Shown: positions 8,198-16,696 of the stretch, piece by piece | Layout of the letters: every line of letters begins with the position of its first letter | Numbering within the stretch: position 1 is the first letter of the stretch | DNA from: Jatrophihabitans_A lederbergiae | Lineage (GTDB): Bacteria; Actinomycetota; Actinomycetes; Mycobacteriales; Jatrophihabitantaceae | Reading direction: 5' to 3' | NCBI RefSeq assembly: GCF_031845305.1 | Contig: NZ_JAVREH010000016.1 | Location: forward strand, 19,126-83,125 | DNA: 64,000 bases | Program-made: the position numbers and the translations under genes | Notes under the pieces: generated by a model | Told to the model about the DNA's origin: nothing | What the model saw: only the letters and a program-made list of their open reading frames with translations | Database searches by the model: none

Positions 8198-10101
8198 GAC
8201 TGGCCGTCCCCGGTGATCGATGCGGCCGGGTCGTCGCTCCAGCCGAGCCAGGCCGCCATCGCGGCCGGGGTGGGGTGGTCCAGCAGCACGTCGAGATCCA
8301 GGTCGTCGGATGCGGCCGCCCCCGACGAGCGGTGAGCCGTCAGCTTTTCTATCAACACCATGCCGCTGAGGGACGAGCCGCCCAGGTCGAAAAAGCTGTC
8401 ATGCGCGCCCACGCCTTCTGCTCCGGTGACTTCCCGCCACAGGCCCGCGAGCGGAGCCCATGCCGCCTCTTCCACCGGCACCTCGGAATCGCCGGCCGAG
8501 CCGGTCACCACCACCGGACGGGTGGCCAGACCGAGTCGATCGACCTTGCCGCTCGGGGTCAACGGCAGGCGGTCCAGAACCACGACGGCGACGGGAACCA
8601 GGTAGTCCGGCAGCGTGCGGCGGAGTTGTTCGAGCAGGTTACGCGCGGACCGATCCAGCGACTCGACGAAGGCGACCAGCCGTTTGCCGTCCGGCCCGCT
8701 GGTCACCACCACCACGCCGTCGGGTACGCCGGGCAGGCTCTTGACAGCGGCCTCAACCTCACCGACCTCGACCCGAAAGCCCCTGATCTTCAGCTGGTGA
8801 TCCCGCCTGCCCAGCCAGGCGATTGTGCCGTCCGGCTCGATGCGGCCGAGGTCGCCGCTGCGGTACGCCCGTGCTCCTGGCGGCCCGGCCTGCTCGGGAC
8901 GGAACCGGTCGGCGGTGAGCGCCGGTCGTCCGACGTAGCCCCGGCCGACCATGTTTCCCGCGATGACGATTTCACCGGTCACTCCGTCGGTGACGACATC
9001 GCCCCGCTCGTCGACCACGGTTATGCGGGTGCCGTCGATGGGTACGCCGATGGCCGGCAGCTCGGGCCACGCGGTCGGATCGGGGCCTAGCGCCAGCGAT
9101 GTGACGATGTGGGTTTCCGATGGCCCGTACTGGTTGGTCAGGCGAGCGTGGTGGCAGCGGGCGAACAACGCGCGCAGCGCCGGGGTGACGACGAGTTGCT
9201 CGCCGGCCGTGATCACCACGCGCAGCGCGAGCGGATAGCACTTCGCCCGATCGGCCTGCTGAGCCAGGGACTGCAGGGCGACGAACGGCAGGAAGATCCG
9301 CTCGATCCGGCGCTCGACGAGGAACCCCAGCAGTCGACCGGCGTCACGCCTGATCGGCTCGGGAATCATCACTAGCGTGCCGCCGGCTGCCCAGGTGCTG
9401 AACATCTCCTGGAACGAAGCGTCGAAGCTCGCGGCCGAGAATTGCACGGTGCGGGCGGCCACGCCACATCGAGAAGCACTCACCTGCCAACCGATCAGGG
9501 TGGTCATGGCCCGGTGCGGCATCGCCACTCCCTTGGGCACGCCGGTCGAGCCGGACGTGTACATGACATAGACGAGGTCGTCCGGTCCGGCCGTGTCACC
9601 CTCAAGGCTGGGCCAGCTGCCGTGGACCGGTCCGTGATCGGCATCAGCATCAGCATCAGCATCAGCATCAGCATCAGCATCAGGGCGCAGGCTGTCGATG
9701 TCGATGACGTGCACTCCGGCCGGCACGTCCAGGTCCGTAATAAGATCCGCTTGGGCCAGCACGACGGTGGCTTCGCTGTCGGTGAGCATGAAGCTGCGGC
9801 GAGCGGCGGGATAGGCCGGGTCCAGCGGCAGGTACGCCGCACCGGCCGCCAAAATCGCCAGGATCGCAATCGGCAGCCGAGCTGACCGGTCGACGCACAG
9901 GCCGACGACCCGGTTCCGGCTGGCTCCCCGAGAGGCCAGCTCGGCGGCCAGCCGGGCAGACCGCGCGGCGAGGGCACGATAGCTGATCGCGACCCCGCGG
10001 TCTTCTACCGCAATGGCGTCCGGCGTGAGGGCCACCTGGCGCGCGAACATCGCGAGCACCGAGTCGCCGGCCCCGTCGCGGGCGCGTCCGGCCGGGGTCA
10101 C
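8194..10101 (-). CDS. NRPS A-T didomain, proline-like adenylation domain
   Basis: 635 aa, GTGA-coupled to the upstream NRPS. The adenylation domain covers about residues 15-530 (A3 YVMYTSGSTGVPKGV near 180, A7 YRSGDLGR, A8 QLKIRGFRVEVGEVE, A10 PSGKVDR). The carrier domain carries FDLGGSSLSG near 575. There is no condensation domain. By hand alignment to GrsA the specificity residues read about D-A-Q-F-I-A-Q-I-V-K. This resembles published proline-type codes (DVQLIAHVVK), as does the surrounding FDASFQEMFSTW. It is therefore a candidate to activate proline or a substituted pyrroline/piperidine acid and to supply the adenylation-free C-T protein in trans. An (Asp-Ala)7 insertion lies before A3. 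Confidence 0.88.
   Translation of the reverse strand: MTPAGRARDGAGDSVLAMFARQVALTPDAIAVEDRGVAISYRALAARSARLAAELASRGASRNRVVGLCVDRSARLPIAILAILAAGAAYLPLDPAYPAARRSFMLTDSEATVVLAQADLITDLDVPAGVHVIDIDSLRPDADADADADADADADHGPVHGSWPSLEGDTAGPDDLVYVMYTSGSTGVPKGVAMPHRAMTTLIGWQVSASRCGVAARTVQFSAASFDASFQEMFSTWAAGGTLVMIPEPIRRDAGRLLGFLVERRIERIFLPFVALQSLAQQADRAKCYPLALRVVITAGEQLVVTPALRALFARCHHARLTNQYGPSETHIVTSLALGPDPTAWPELPAIGVPIDGTRITVVDERGDVVTDGVTGEIVIAGNMVGRGYVGRPALTADRFRPEQAGPPGARAYRSGDLGRIEPDGTIAWLGRRDHQLKIRGFRVEVGEVEAAVKSLPGVPDGVVVVTSGPDGKRLVAFVESLDRSARNLLEQLRRTLPDYLVPVAVVVLDRLPLTPSGKVDRLGLATRPVVVTGSAGDSEVPVEEAAWAPLAGLWREVTGAEGVGAHDSFFDLGGSSLSGMVLIEKLTAHRSSGAAASDDLDLDVLLDHPTPAAMAAWLGWSDDPAASITGDGQS
9641..9682. 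repeat. Seven perfect tandem copies of the hexamer GCATCA inside the A-T gene
   Basis: On the plus strand GCATCA repeats seven times without a mismatch. On the coding strand this gives alternating Asp-Ala in a surface loop of the adenylation domain ahead of motif A3. Being a multiple of three, changes in copy number keep the frame. It is a simple slippage-prone repeat, not a CRISPR. Confidence 0.95.
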
Positions 10102-13100
10102 GCCTGCGCTCCGGGGGTCTCATCGTCGTCGATGAGGTGGACGAGTTCGCCCGGATCGGCCAACACGGAGAAGTGATCGCCTGCGACGGTGTGAAAGCGG
10201 GCGTTCGGCAGCAGGCGGGACCATTCCGCCCGCGCGGCGGCGCGCAAGTCGGCGGGCTGATCGGCAGCGAAGACAACGAGCGTGTGACCGTCGAAATGGC
10301 TCGGGCGGTGGACGCCGGCGGCCTCTTGGTGGACCTCGTACCACTCGCGTCGCCGAGCGAGGTCGGCCCGGTCGGCGGCGGGCCAGGACTGCGCCTGCTG
10401 ATCGAGCTCGGCCAGCGGCGAAAGCACGCGGGCACCGGCGGGATGGGCTGCATGGAACTGGTCCAGAACCTGGGGTGGATAGCACTCGATCAGGATCAGC
10501 TGCCGAAGGCGACCTCCCGCGCGTTGCACCTCCCGTGCGGTTTCCAGGGCGATCAGCCCGCCCATCGACCACCCGGCGATATCAGCAGGCCCGCCGCCGG
10601 TTCGGGCAATGACCGTCGCGCCGAAACGCTGTCCGGCGGCGTCGATCCGCCAGTGGCCAGCGCGCGGGACAGGGTCCTGCAGCCCCCACACCGGCCGACC
10701 GGAGACAAGCCGCGCGGCGAGTGACCCGAACTCCGCGACCTCACCGCCCGCTGAATGGGCGCAGAAGAGGGGCACCGGCCCGGCTCCGGCTCGCAGCGCC
10801 ACCAGCGGACTGCTGCCGGCATCCTGCGAACGGCGCTGGACGGCCAACGCGGCCAGGCGTTCGACGCTGTCGGCCGCAGTGCCGTCGCCGGCGTCCCGCA
10901 ACAGGTCGCCGAGCACCAACTGGGTACCGAACTCCTCGTTGAGGCGGGCTATCAGCTGTATCGCGAGCATCGAATGGCCGCCGACGGCGAAGAAGCAAGC
11001 CGACGGGTCGTTGATCTCGGCGCGCACAAGCTCGCCCAGATGCCTGGCGACGCGGGCCTCGTCCCAGGTGAGCGGACGGCTGGGAGAACCGGCGGATGCG
11101 CTACGGCCCACCTCGCGCAACGCCGCGACGTCGAGCTTGGAATTCACCGTCAGCGGCAGCTCCGCAACCCAGCGCGCCGTGTCCGGAATCATCGCCCTCG
11201 GCAGCACGGTACCCAGGTGCTCCTGGATGTCCGCCCACGCCTGCGGGTTCGCATCACCGGCCGCCGTCGGAGTGAGATAGGCGATCAGCCGCGGCGGCCC
11301 GGCGGCCTCGGTGTCCAGGACGACGGCGGCCTCCCGCACCATCGGATGGGCGACCAGCGTTGCGCGAACCTCGCCCAACTCGACGCGGAAACCACGAATC
11401 TTGACCTGGTCGTCGGCGCGGCCGAGGAACAGCAACGTTCCGTCCGGGCGGCGGCATACCAGGTCGCCGGAGCGGTAGAGCCGCTCGCCGGCGACAGCCG
11501 ACCATGAGTGCGGCAGGAACCGCTCGGCGGTCGTCCGCGGGTCGTCGAGGTAACCGGTAGCCAGCCCCGGCCCGCCGATGAACAGCTCCCCGACCACGCC
11601 GGGCGGTACCGGATCGCCCGCGGTGTCGAGGACGTGTAGGTCCGCGCCGGCGAAAGCGGTGCCAATCGGAACCGGGCCGGCACCGGGATCGGACGGCCCG
11701 ATCTCGTAGGTGGCGCAACCTACCGTCGCCTCGGTGGGGCCGTACTCGTTGATCAGCCTCGTTCCGCCGGCAGTCGAACGCCACGCGGCGAGGGTGCTGG
11801 CGTCCAGGGCCTCGCCTCCGATGACGAGTGCCCTGGCGCGGCCGGCCAGGCCAGTGCTGCCGAGCAGCTGCGTGAGCGCCGCCAGATGCGACGGAGTCAG
11901 CTTGAGCAGCGTCAGGTCTTGCTCCCGTCGCAACCGGGCGGCGAGGCTGTCGAGTTCTCGCAGCGCCGGGTCGATGACCACCCGCTGGCCGGCTCCCAGT
12001 GGCAGCAACAAACTGGTGACCGTCAGGTCGAAGGCGAGCGAGGTGGGTACCGCCGTGCCCCCGCCGTCGCTCAGGTAGGTCTCGGCGGCCGCCCGGAGAT
12101 AGTTCTCCAGCGCCGATCGAGTGACGACGACCCCCTTCGGCACCCCGGCCGAGCCGGAGGTGAACAAGACATACGCCGGCGCGGTCGCCACCTCGGGATC
12201 CGGCGGCGGCACCGGTTCGCGACGATCGACGGTGGCCGGACCGGTCGCCGACATCAGCTCCACCCCGGTGGGACACGGTGTATCGGCGGCGCCGGTCAGC
12301 AACACCTGGCAACCGGCGGCGGCAAGGATCAGGGCGGCGCGAGCGTAGGGCAGCGCCGGGTCGACCGGCACGAACGCGGCTCCACTGCGCAGCACCCCGA
12401 GCATGGCGATCACGCTGGACTGGTCGGCCACCGCCCACAGGCCCACCCGGTCACCCGTGCCGATGCCGCGTTGGCGCAGCCGACCGGCCAGGGCTGCCGC
12501 CAGGCGGTCCAGGTCGGCATAGTCGAGTGACCCCTCCGGGCCCGCCACGGCTATCCGGTCGGGATGCTGGTGGGCGATGCGGTGCACCCGATGGGTGAGC
12601 GTGTCGGTGAGGTGCTCCGGAGCTGGCTGCGGGTGCCGGCTGGGAGACGCTGACGGGAGGGGCGGCACTGCGGTGAGCGGATCGGCCAGCACACATCGCC
12701 CGATCGGAGTCTCTGGCGCACCCGCCACCCCGGCCAGCAACGTCAGGTACTGGTTCGCGAGGTCGTCCAGGTAGCCCGCGGGCAGTACCTCCTCGGTCGC
12801 GGTGAGCCGGACGCCCACGCGATCGGAAAAGGCCAGGCAGCTCAGGGCTACCGGGTGCCGGCGGGTGTCGGTATAGGCGTCGATCACAAGCAATCTGCTT
12901 TCAGGCGCGGCGGGCGGAACCGGCGTGAAGGCGAATCCGGTTCCGCTGGTCAGCGCGTCGTCCCCCGCGCCGGCCGGCAGAAAGTCACCGGCGTCTCGAA
13001 GCTCACCGAGCGCCTCAGCAACGGCCCGCGCCGTTGTGGCGATCGACTTCTCCGCCGTCGGCTCCCCGATCAGGCGGGCCCACTTGGCATACGGTCCCAC

Positions 13101-13868
13101 CGCCTGGTCCAGATCGTCACCGCGGGCCGGCACCAGGACGTCTGTCACCACCGACTCCGAGGCGCTGCTGCGTGCCACCAGCGCTTGCCATCCGGCCAGC
13201 AGAACCGCCTCGAGGTCGCCCCCGACGGCCTCGGCAATGTCCCGCAGGCCGCGCAGGGTCGTGCCGGAAAGCTTTCGGGTGACGGCAATCCGCCGACTGG
13301 CCGTCTCGACAACGCCCGCCTGCAGCGCAAACGGGGTGATCGGCTGCTCGGTTGTGCGGACCTGCTCGGCAGCCGCCGCCAGCTGCTCCGGGCTCCCGGC
13401 CAGCGTCTGCTGCCAGTCGGCGTATTCGCTGTACTGCACGGGATCAGCACTGAGCGTATGACCCGTCAGCTCCTCGGACAGCTCGTGTGCGATCACGAGC
13501 AGGCCAGCCGTGTCCGTGACCAGAGCCGGCAGTACCAGAGTCCACCGATCGGCATCGCCTGCAGCTTCCGGGCCGCTGAGTTGGCCGCTGGCGGCCGAAC
13601 CGGCCGGCGAGACCACCTGCACCGGCAAGTCGAATTCGCTGTGGACTTCCAGGCGGGTGCGCAGGATCTCGTGACGGGCGACGACGGCGTCCCAGGCCGC
13701 CCGTACCGCCCCGGAGTCGAACCGGGCCGGCAGCGCGAACGACAGCTCGGCGCAACCGCCACCGGACTCCGACCACAGCAACCGCTGCTGCTCCGAGGTC
13801 ACGTAGACGTCGATGCTGGCTGAGGTTGCTTCGGCAGCCGTCTCGACCCGCGCGCTTGATCCGGTCAC
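10098..13868 (-). CDS. NRPS termination module: interface-like C* - A (Asn-like) - T - TE
   Basis: 1256 aa from a GTG overlapping the upstream stop. Residues about 15-420 are a condensation-superfamily domain with no HHxxxDG motif (the aligned segment is LLVIAHELSEELTG), so it is unlikely to form bonds. The A domain has A3 near 566 (YVLFTSGSAGVPKGV), A7 YRSGDLV near 799 and an unusual A10 (VNSKLDVAAL). Its pocket residues read about D-L-T-K-I-G-E-V-G-K, close to published asparagine codes. The carrier is FFAVGGHSML near 963. The type I thioesterase has GWSMGG near 1099 and GDHFSVL near 1232. A degenerate C domain just before an Asp/Asn A domain, next to a TauD hydroxylase, is the layout of interface-associated beta-hydroxylation modules. 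The module releases the peptide by hydrolysis or cyclisation. Confidence 0.9.
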   Translation of the reverse strand: MTGSSARVETAAEATSASIDVYVTSEQQRLLWSESGGGCAELSFALPARFDSGAVRAAWDAVVARHEILRTRLEVHSEFDLPVQVVSPAGSAASGQLSGPEAAGDADRWTLVLPALVTDTAGLLVIAHELSEELTGHTLSADPVQYSEYADWQQTLAGSPEQLAAAAEQVRTTEQPITPFALQAGVVETASRRIAVTRKLSGTTLRGLRDIAEAVGGDLEAVLLAGWQALVARSSASESVVTDVLVPARGDDLDQAVGPYAKWARLIGEPTAEKSIATTARAVAEALGELRDAGDFLPAGAGDDALTSGTGFAFTPVPPAAPESRLLVIDAYTDTRRHPVALSCLAFSDRVGVRLTATEEVLPAGYLDDLANQYLTLLAGVAGAPETPIGRCVLADPLTAVPPLPSASPSRHPQPAPEHLTDTLTHRVHRIAHQHPDRIAVAGPEGSLDYADLDRLAAALAGRLRQRGIGTGDRVGLWAVADQSSVIAMLGVLRSGAAFVPVDPALPYARAALILAAAGCQVLLTGAADTPCPTGVELMSATGPATVDRREPVPPPDPEVATAPAYVLFTSGSAGVPKGVVVTRSALENYLRAAAETYLSDGGGTAVPTSLAFDLTVTSLLLPLGAGQRVVIDPALRELDSLAARLRREQDLTLLKLTPSHLAALTQLLGSTGLAGRARALVIGGEALDASTLAAWRSTAGGTRLINEYGPTEATVGCATYEIGPSDPGAGPVPIGTAFAGADLHVLDTAGDPVPPGVVGELFIGGPGLATGYLDDPRTTAERFLPHSWSAVAGERLYRSGDLVCRRPDGTLLFLGRADDQVKIRGFRVELGEVRATLVAHPMVREAAVVLDTEAAGPPRLIAYLTPTAAGDANPQAWADIQEHLGTVLPRAMIPDTARWVAELPLTVNSKLDVAALREVGRSASAGSPSRPLTWDEARVARHLGELVRAEINDPSACFFAVGGHSMLAIQLIARLNEEFGTQLVLGDLLRDAGDGTAADSVERLAALAVQRRSQDAGSSPLVALRAGAGPVPLFCAHSAGGEVAEFGSLAARLVSGRPVWGLQDPVPRAGHWRIDAAGQRFGATVIARTGGGPADIAGWSMGGLIALETAREVQRAGGRLRQLILIECYPPQVLDQFHAAHPAGARVLSPLAELDQQAQSWPAADRADLARRREWYEVHQEAAGVHRPSHFDGHTLVVFAADQPADLRAAARAEWSRLLPNARFHTVAGDHFSVLADPGELVHLIDDDETPGAQA

Positions 13869-16696
13869 CGGTTCTCCACCTCGCCTCCCATGGTGACCAG
13901 CAGTCGCCGGGCGCCGGTGTAGCTGTTGCGGGCATGCGCGCACCGGACGTTGTCGATCATGAACAGGTCGCCGACCCGCCAGTCGAAGCTGCGCTCGTGT
14001 TCGGCGTACACGGCCAGAACTCGCCGGATGTCCTCGTCGGCCATGGGTGAACCGTCTCCGTAGGTGCAGTCGCGCGGCAGCCGGTCGTGGCTGACCACGT
14101 CTCGCAGCGCGGCCCGGGCAGCCTCGGGCAGGCAGGCGTGGTGCCAGTGCTGAGCCTGGTTCGTCCAGCACCAGTCCCCGCTGACCGGATGCCGAATCGC
14201 CGCGGGCCGGACGCACTCCGTGCGCAGGGTGTCTGCCTCCCACGACCAAGTGATGCCGCTGCGTCGGCACCGCTCCTCGACCAGCGCGCGGTCAGACGTG
14301 CCGAATACGTCCTGCCAGGGCACGCCAAGCTCGGGCAGGTAGACGCGGACGTACCGAACTCCCAGTCGCACAAAGCGGTCGCGCAGCTCGGCCGGAATGG
14401 CGTCGAACACAGCCCGCGAGTCGCTGATCGGAGTCTGGCCGCCGGTCTCGGCGACCTGCGCGCAACTGAAGAACAGTCGGGCCGGTGCGGTGGCGTTGAA
14501 CGTGTTCTCGTTGTGCCACAGCAACTTCTCCTCCGGCGCGAAGAACACCGGGGTGTACACGTTGCCGCTGCCGCCGATGACCGCGCGAGGATGCTCACCG
14601 TTGTCAGTCAGCAGCTGGTCGACGAACTGAGCGGCGAACGCCTCGAACGCCTCGGGCTCGGTGACGTCGAAGCCGCGGAACAGCACCGCCCCGTGCACCG
14701 CGAGATCGGCCTCGATCTCCGCACGATGCGCCCTTGCCCAGGTGGCCAGCTCGATTCCGGGTCGCCGTCGCAGGTAGCTCACGACGCCGGCCGTTGCGGG
14801 CTCCGCCGGTTCGCGGGTCACGTCGGGACCGGCGCCCGAAACCGGCGTCGGCTTCCGGCGCAGACGAGCGCGATGCTGTTTCGGCGCTGGTGCGTCGAGT
14901 GCCACACTGGCTTCGCGCACGCCGACCGACGGGCGACGATCTGGCTGAGTCGAGAGCTCGTCGACCAGGGCCACGAAGCGGGCGCACAACCGGCTCATGC
15001 CACGGGCGTCGAAGATCTCTCCGTCGTACTCCCAGATTCCGTCGATGCCGCCGTCACTTTCCTCGAGCAGCACCGTGAGGTCGAAGCGAGCGGTCCGCAG
15101 CTCGAAGGGCAACGCCGTCACCTGCAGGCCGGTCAGCGAACCCGGCGCCGCCGGCGCGTTGTTGAGAACGATCTTGCTGCTGAACAGGGAACTCTGCTCG
15201 CGGGAGCGCCTCGGATTGATCGCTCGCACCACCTGATCGAAGGGCACATGCTGATGGGCATAGGCGTCCAGGACGGTGGTACGAACCCGGTTCACCAATA
15301 CCCGCCAGAGCAAACCCGATTCCACACCACACCGCAGGACGACCTGGTTGACGAAGAATCCGATCAACCGCTCAACCTCGGTGCCGGCGCGACTGGCGAC
15401 GTCGGTGCCGATCGCGACGTCGGTGTCGCCGCTGCGCTCGGCCATCGCAACCGCCAGCGCGGTGACCAACAACATGAACAGCGTGGCGTTCTCCATCGTG
15501 CCCAGCCGGCGCAGAGCCGCGGTCGTCTCAGCCTCGATGCGGAAGGACAGGCGCTCTCCCACGAACGACGGGCGCGTCGGCCGCGGCCGGTCCAACGGCA
15601 GCCCCGAAAGGCCCTCCACGCCGTCGAGTTGCCGGCGCCAGTACTCCAGCGCAGGGGTGAGCGAACCCTTCTCGAGCTGGCGCTGCTGTGCCAGCGCGTA
15701 GTCCACGTACTCGGTGGTGAGCGGCGGCACGACCAGCGGCCGGCCCTGGGCATGCGCGGCATAGCCGGCCGCGAGCTCGTCGAAGAAAATCTTCAGGGAC
15801 CATGCGTCGTAGGCGATGTGATGCAGGGTGAGCAGGATGACATGGCGCTCGTCGGTGAGGGCGATGATGGACAGCCGGATGGGAATGTCGCGGGAGAGAT
15901 CGAACGGACGGCGGTAGGCGGCTTCGGCGAGCTGGTGGACGTGCTGGTCGGCGGCCGCCGCATCGGCGGTGTACTCGCTGCGCAGATCCAGCTGCTCGAC
16001 CGGGATCGGCTGCGGGCTCTGCACGAGCTGGCGCAGGGTGCCGTCCACAGTCGCGAACACCGTGCGGAGCGGGGCGTGCCGCGCAACCACCCCGTCGATA
16101 GCGGCGGTCAGGGCCGCAACGTCGAGGCGCCCGTCCAGGCTGGCGTAGATGGGAACGTTGTAGTGGAAGGCTGTTGGATCCAGCTGCTGCACGAACCAGA
16201 GCCGGGCCTGCGCGGACGAAGCTGGCGGCGGGCCGGTCCAGGCGGGTCCGTCGTCCGGCGCGGTGTCGGTCGGTGCCGGTTGCGCGAGCAGTTCCTCGAT
16301 GGCGCCGGCGAGCCCGGCCAACGTGGGACGTTGAAACGGCGTGCGCACCGGAAGCTCGACGCCTAGGGCCTCCCGCAGCCGGTAGACGAGCTGAAAGGTC
16401 AGCAGGGAATGGCCACCCAGCGCGAAGAAGTCATCGGTCGGGCGCGGGTCGACTACGCCGAGCAGCTCGGTCCACACGGTCGCGATCGCCGCCTGGACGG
16501 GCGTGAGTGCGGGTACGGGGCCGGCGGCAACGGCACCCGCTCCGGTTTTCCGTGGCACGGAGCGGAAGGTTCGCAGCGCCGCTACGTCGACCTTGCCGCC
16601 GCCCGTGCTGGGAATCGCCGGCACAGCCACCAGCGCTGTCGGAACCATCGCCGGCGGCAGTTGGTCGGCCAGGGCGCTCCGGACATCGGCGAGCAA
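13865..16696 (-). CDS. NRPS 3' segment: end of A - T - C - fused TauD-type beta-hydroxylase (frameshifted from upstream ORF)
   Basis: The frame begins at a TTG in the middle of an adenylation C-terminus (A10 GGGKVDVAAL), so it is the continuation of the next gene after a frameshift near 16740. Domains: carrier (FFALGGHSLL near residue 95), a condensation domain with intact catalytic His (HHIAYDAWS near 293), then from about 640 an Fe(II)/2-oxoglutarate dioxygenase of the TauD/SyrP family. The dioxygenase has iron-ligand motif WHNENT near 728, distal His in VRCAHARNSYTG near 920, and the following Arg for 2-oxoglutarate. Fusion of the hydroxylase behind a C domain and before an interface-like domain suggests beta-hydroxylation of the Asn/Asp-type residue carried by the next module. 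Confidence 0.85.
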   Translation of the reverse strand: MLADVRSALADQLPPAMVPTALVAVPAIPSTGGGKVDVAALRTFRSVPRKTGAGAVAAGPVPALTPVQAAIATVWTELLGVVDPRPTDDFFALGGHSLLTFQLVYRLREALGVELPVRTPFQRPTLAGLAGAIEELLAQPAPTDTAPDDGPAWTGPPPASSAQARLWFVQQLDPTAFHYNVPIYASLDGRLDVAALTAAIDGVVARHAPLRTVFATVDGTLRQLVQSPQPIPVEQLDLRSEYTADAAAADQHVHQLAEAAYRRPFDLSRDIPIRLSIIALTDERHVILLTLHHIAYDAWSLKIFFDELAAGYAAHAQGRPLVVPPLTTEYVDYALAQQRQLEKGSLTPALEYWRRQLDGVEGLSGLPLDRPRPTRPSFVGERLSFRIEAETTAALRRLGTMENATLFMLLVTALAVAMAERSGDTDVAIGTDVASRAGTEVERLIGFFVNQVVLRCGVESGLLWRVLVNRVRTTVLDAYAHQHVPFDQVVRAINPRRSREQSSLFSSKIVLNNAPAAPGSLTGLQVTALPFELRTARFDLTVLLEESDGGIDGIWEYDGEIFDARGMSRLCARFVALVDELSTQPDRRPSVGVREASVALDAPAPKQHRARLRRKPTPVSGAGPDVTREPAEPATAGVVSYLRRRPGIELATWARAHRAEIEADLAVHGAVLFRGFDVTEPEAFEAFAAQFVDQLLTDNGEHPRAVIGGSGNVYTPVFFAPEEKLLWHNENTFNATAPARLFFSCAQVAETGGQTPISDSRAVFDAIPAELRDRFVRLGVRYVRVYLPELGVPWQDVFGTSDRALVEERCRRSGITWSWEADTLRTECVRPAAIRHPVSGDWCWTNQAQHWHHACLPEAARAALRDVVSHDRLPRDCTYGDGSPMADEDIRRVLAVYAEHERSFDWRVGDLFMIDNVRCAHARNSYTGARRLLVTMGGEVENR

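Noticed and set aside
9641..9682. Short tandem repeat considered as CRISPR
   Set aside because: Hexamer copies are contiguous with no spacers and lie inside an NRPS gene.
14087..16366. 759-codon plus-strand frame opposite the T-C-TauD NRPS segment
   Set aside because: Composition is that of an antisense shadow (Arg/Gly/Gln/His-rich), no ribosome site and no domain; the minus strand is convincingly NRPS.
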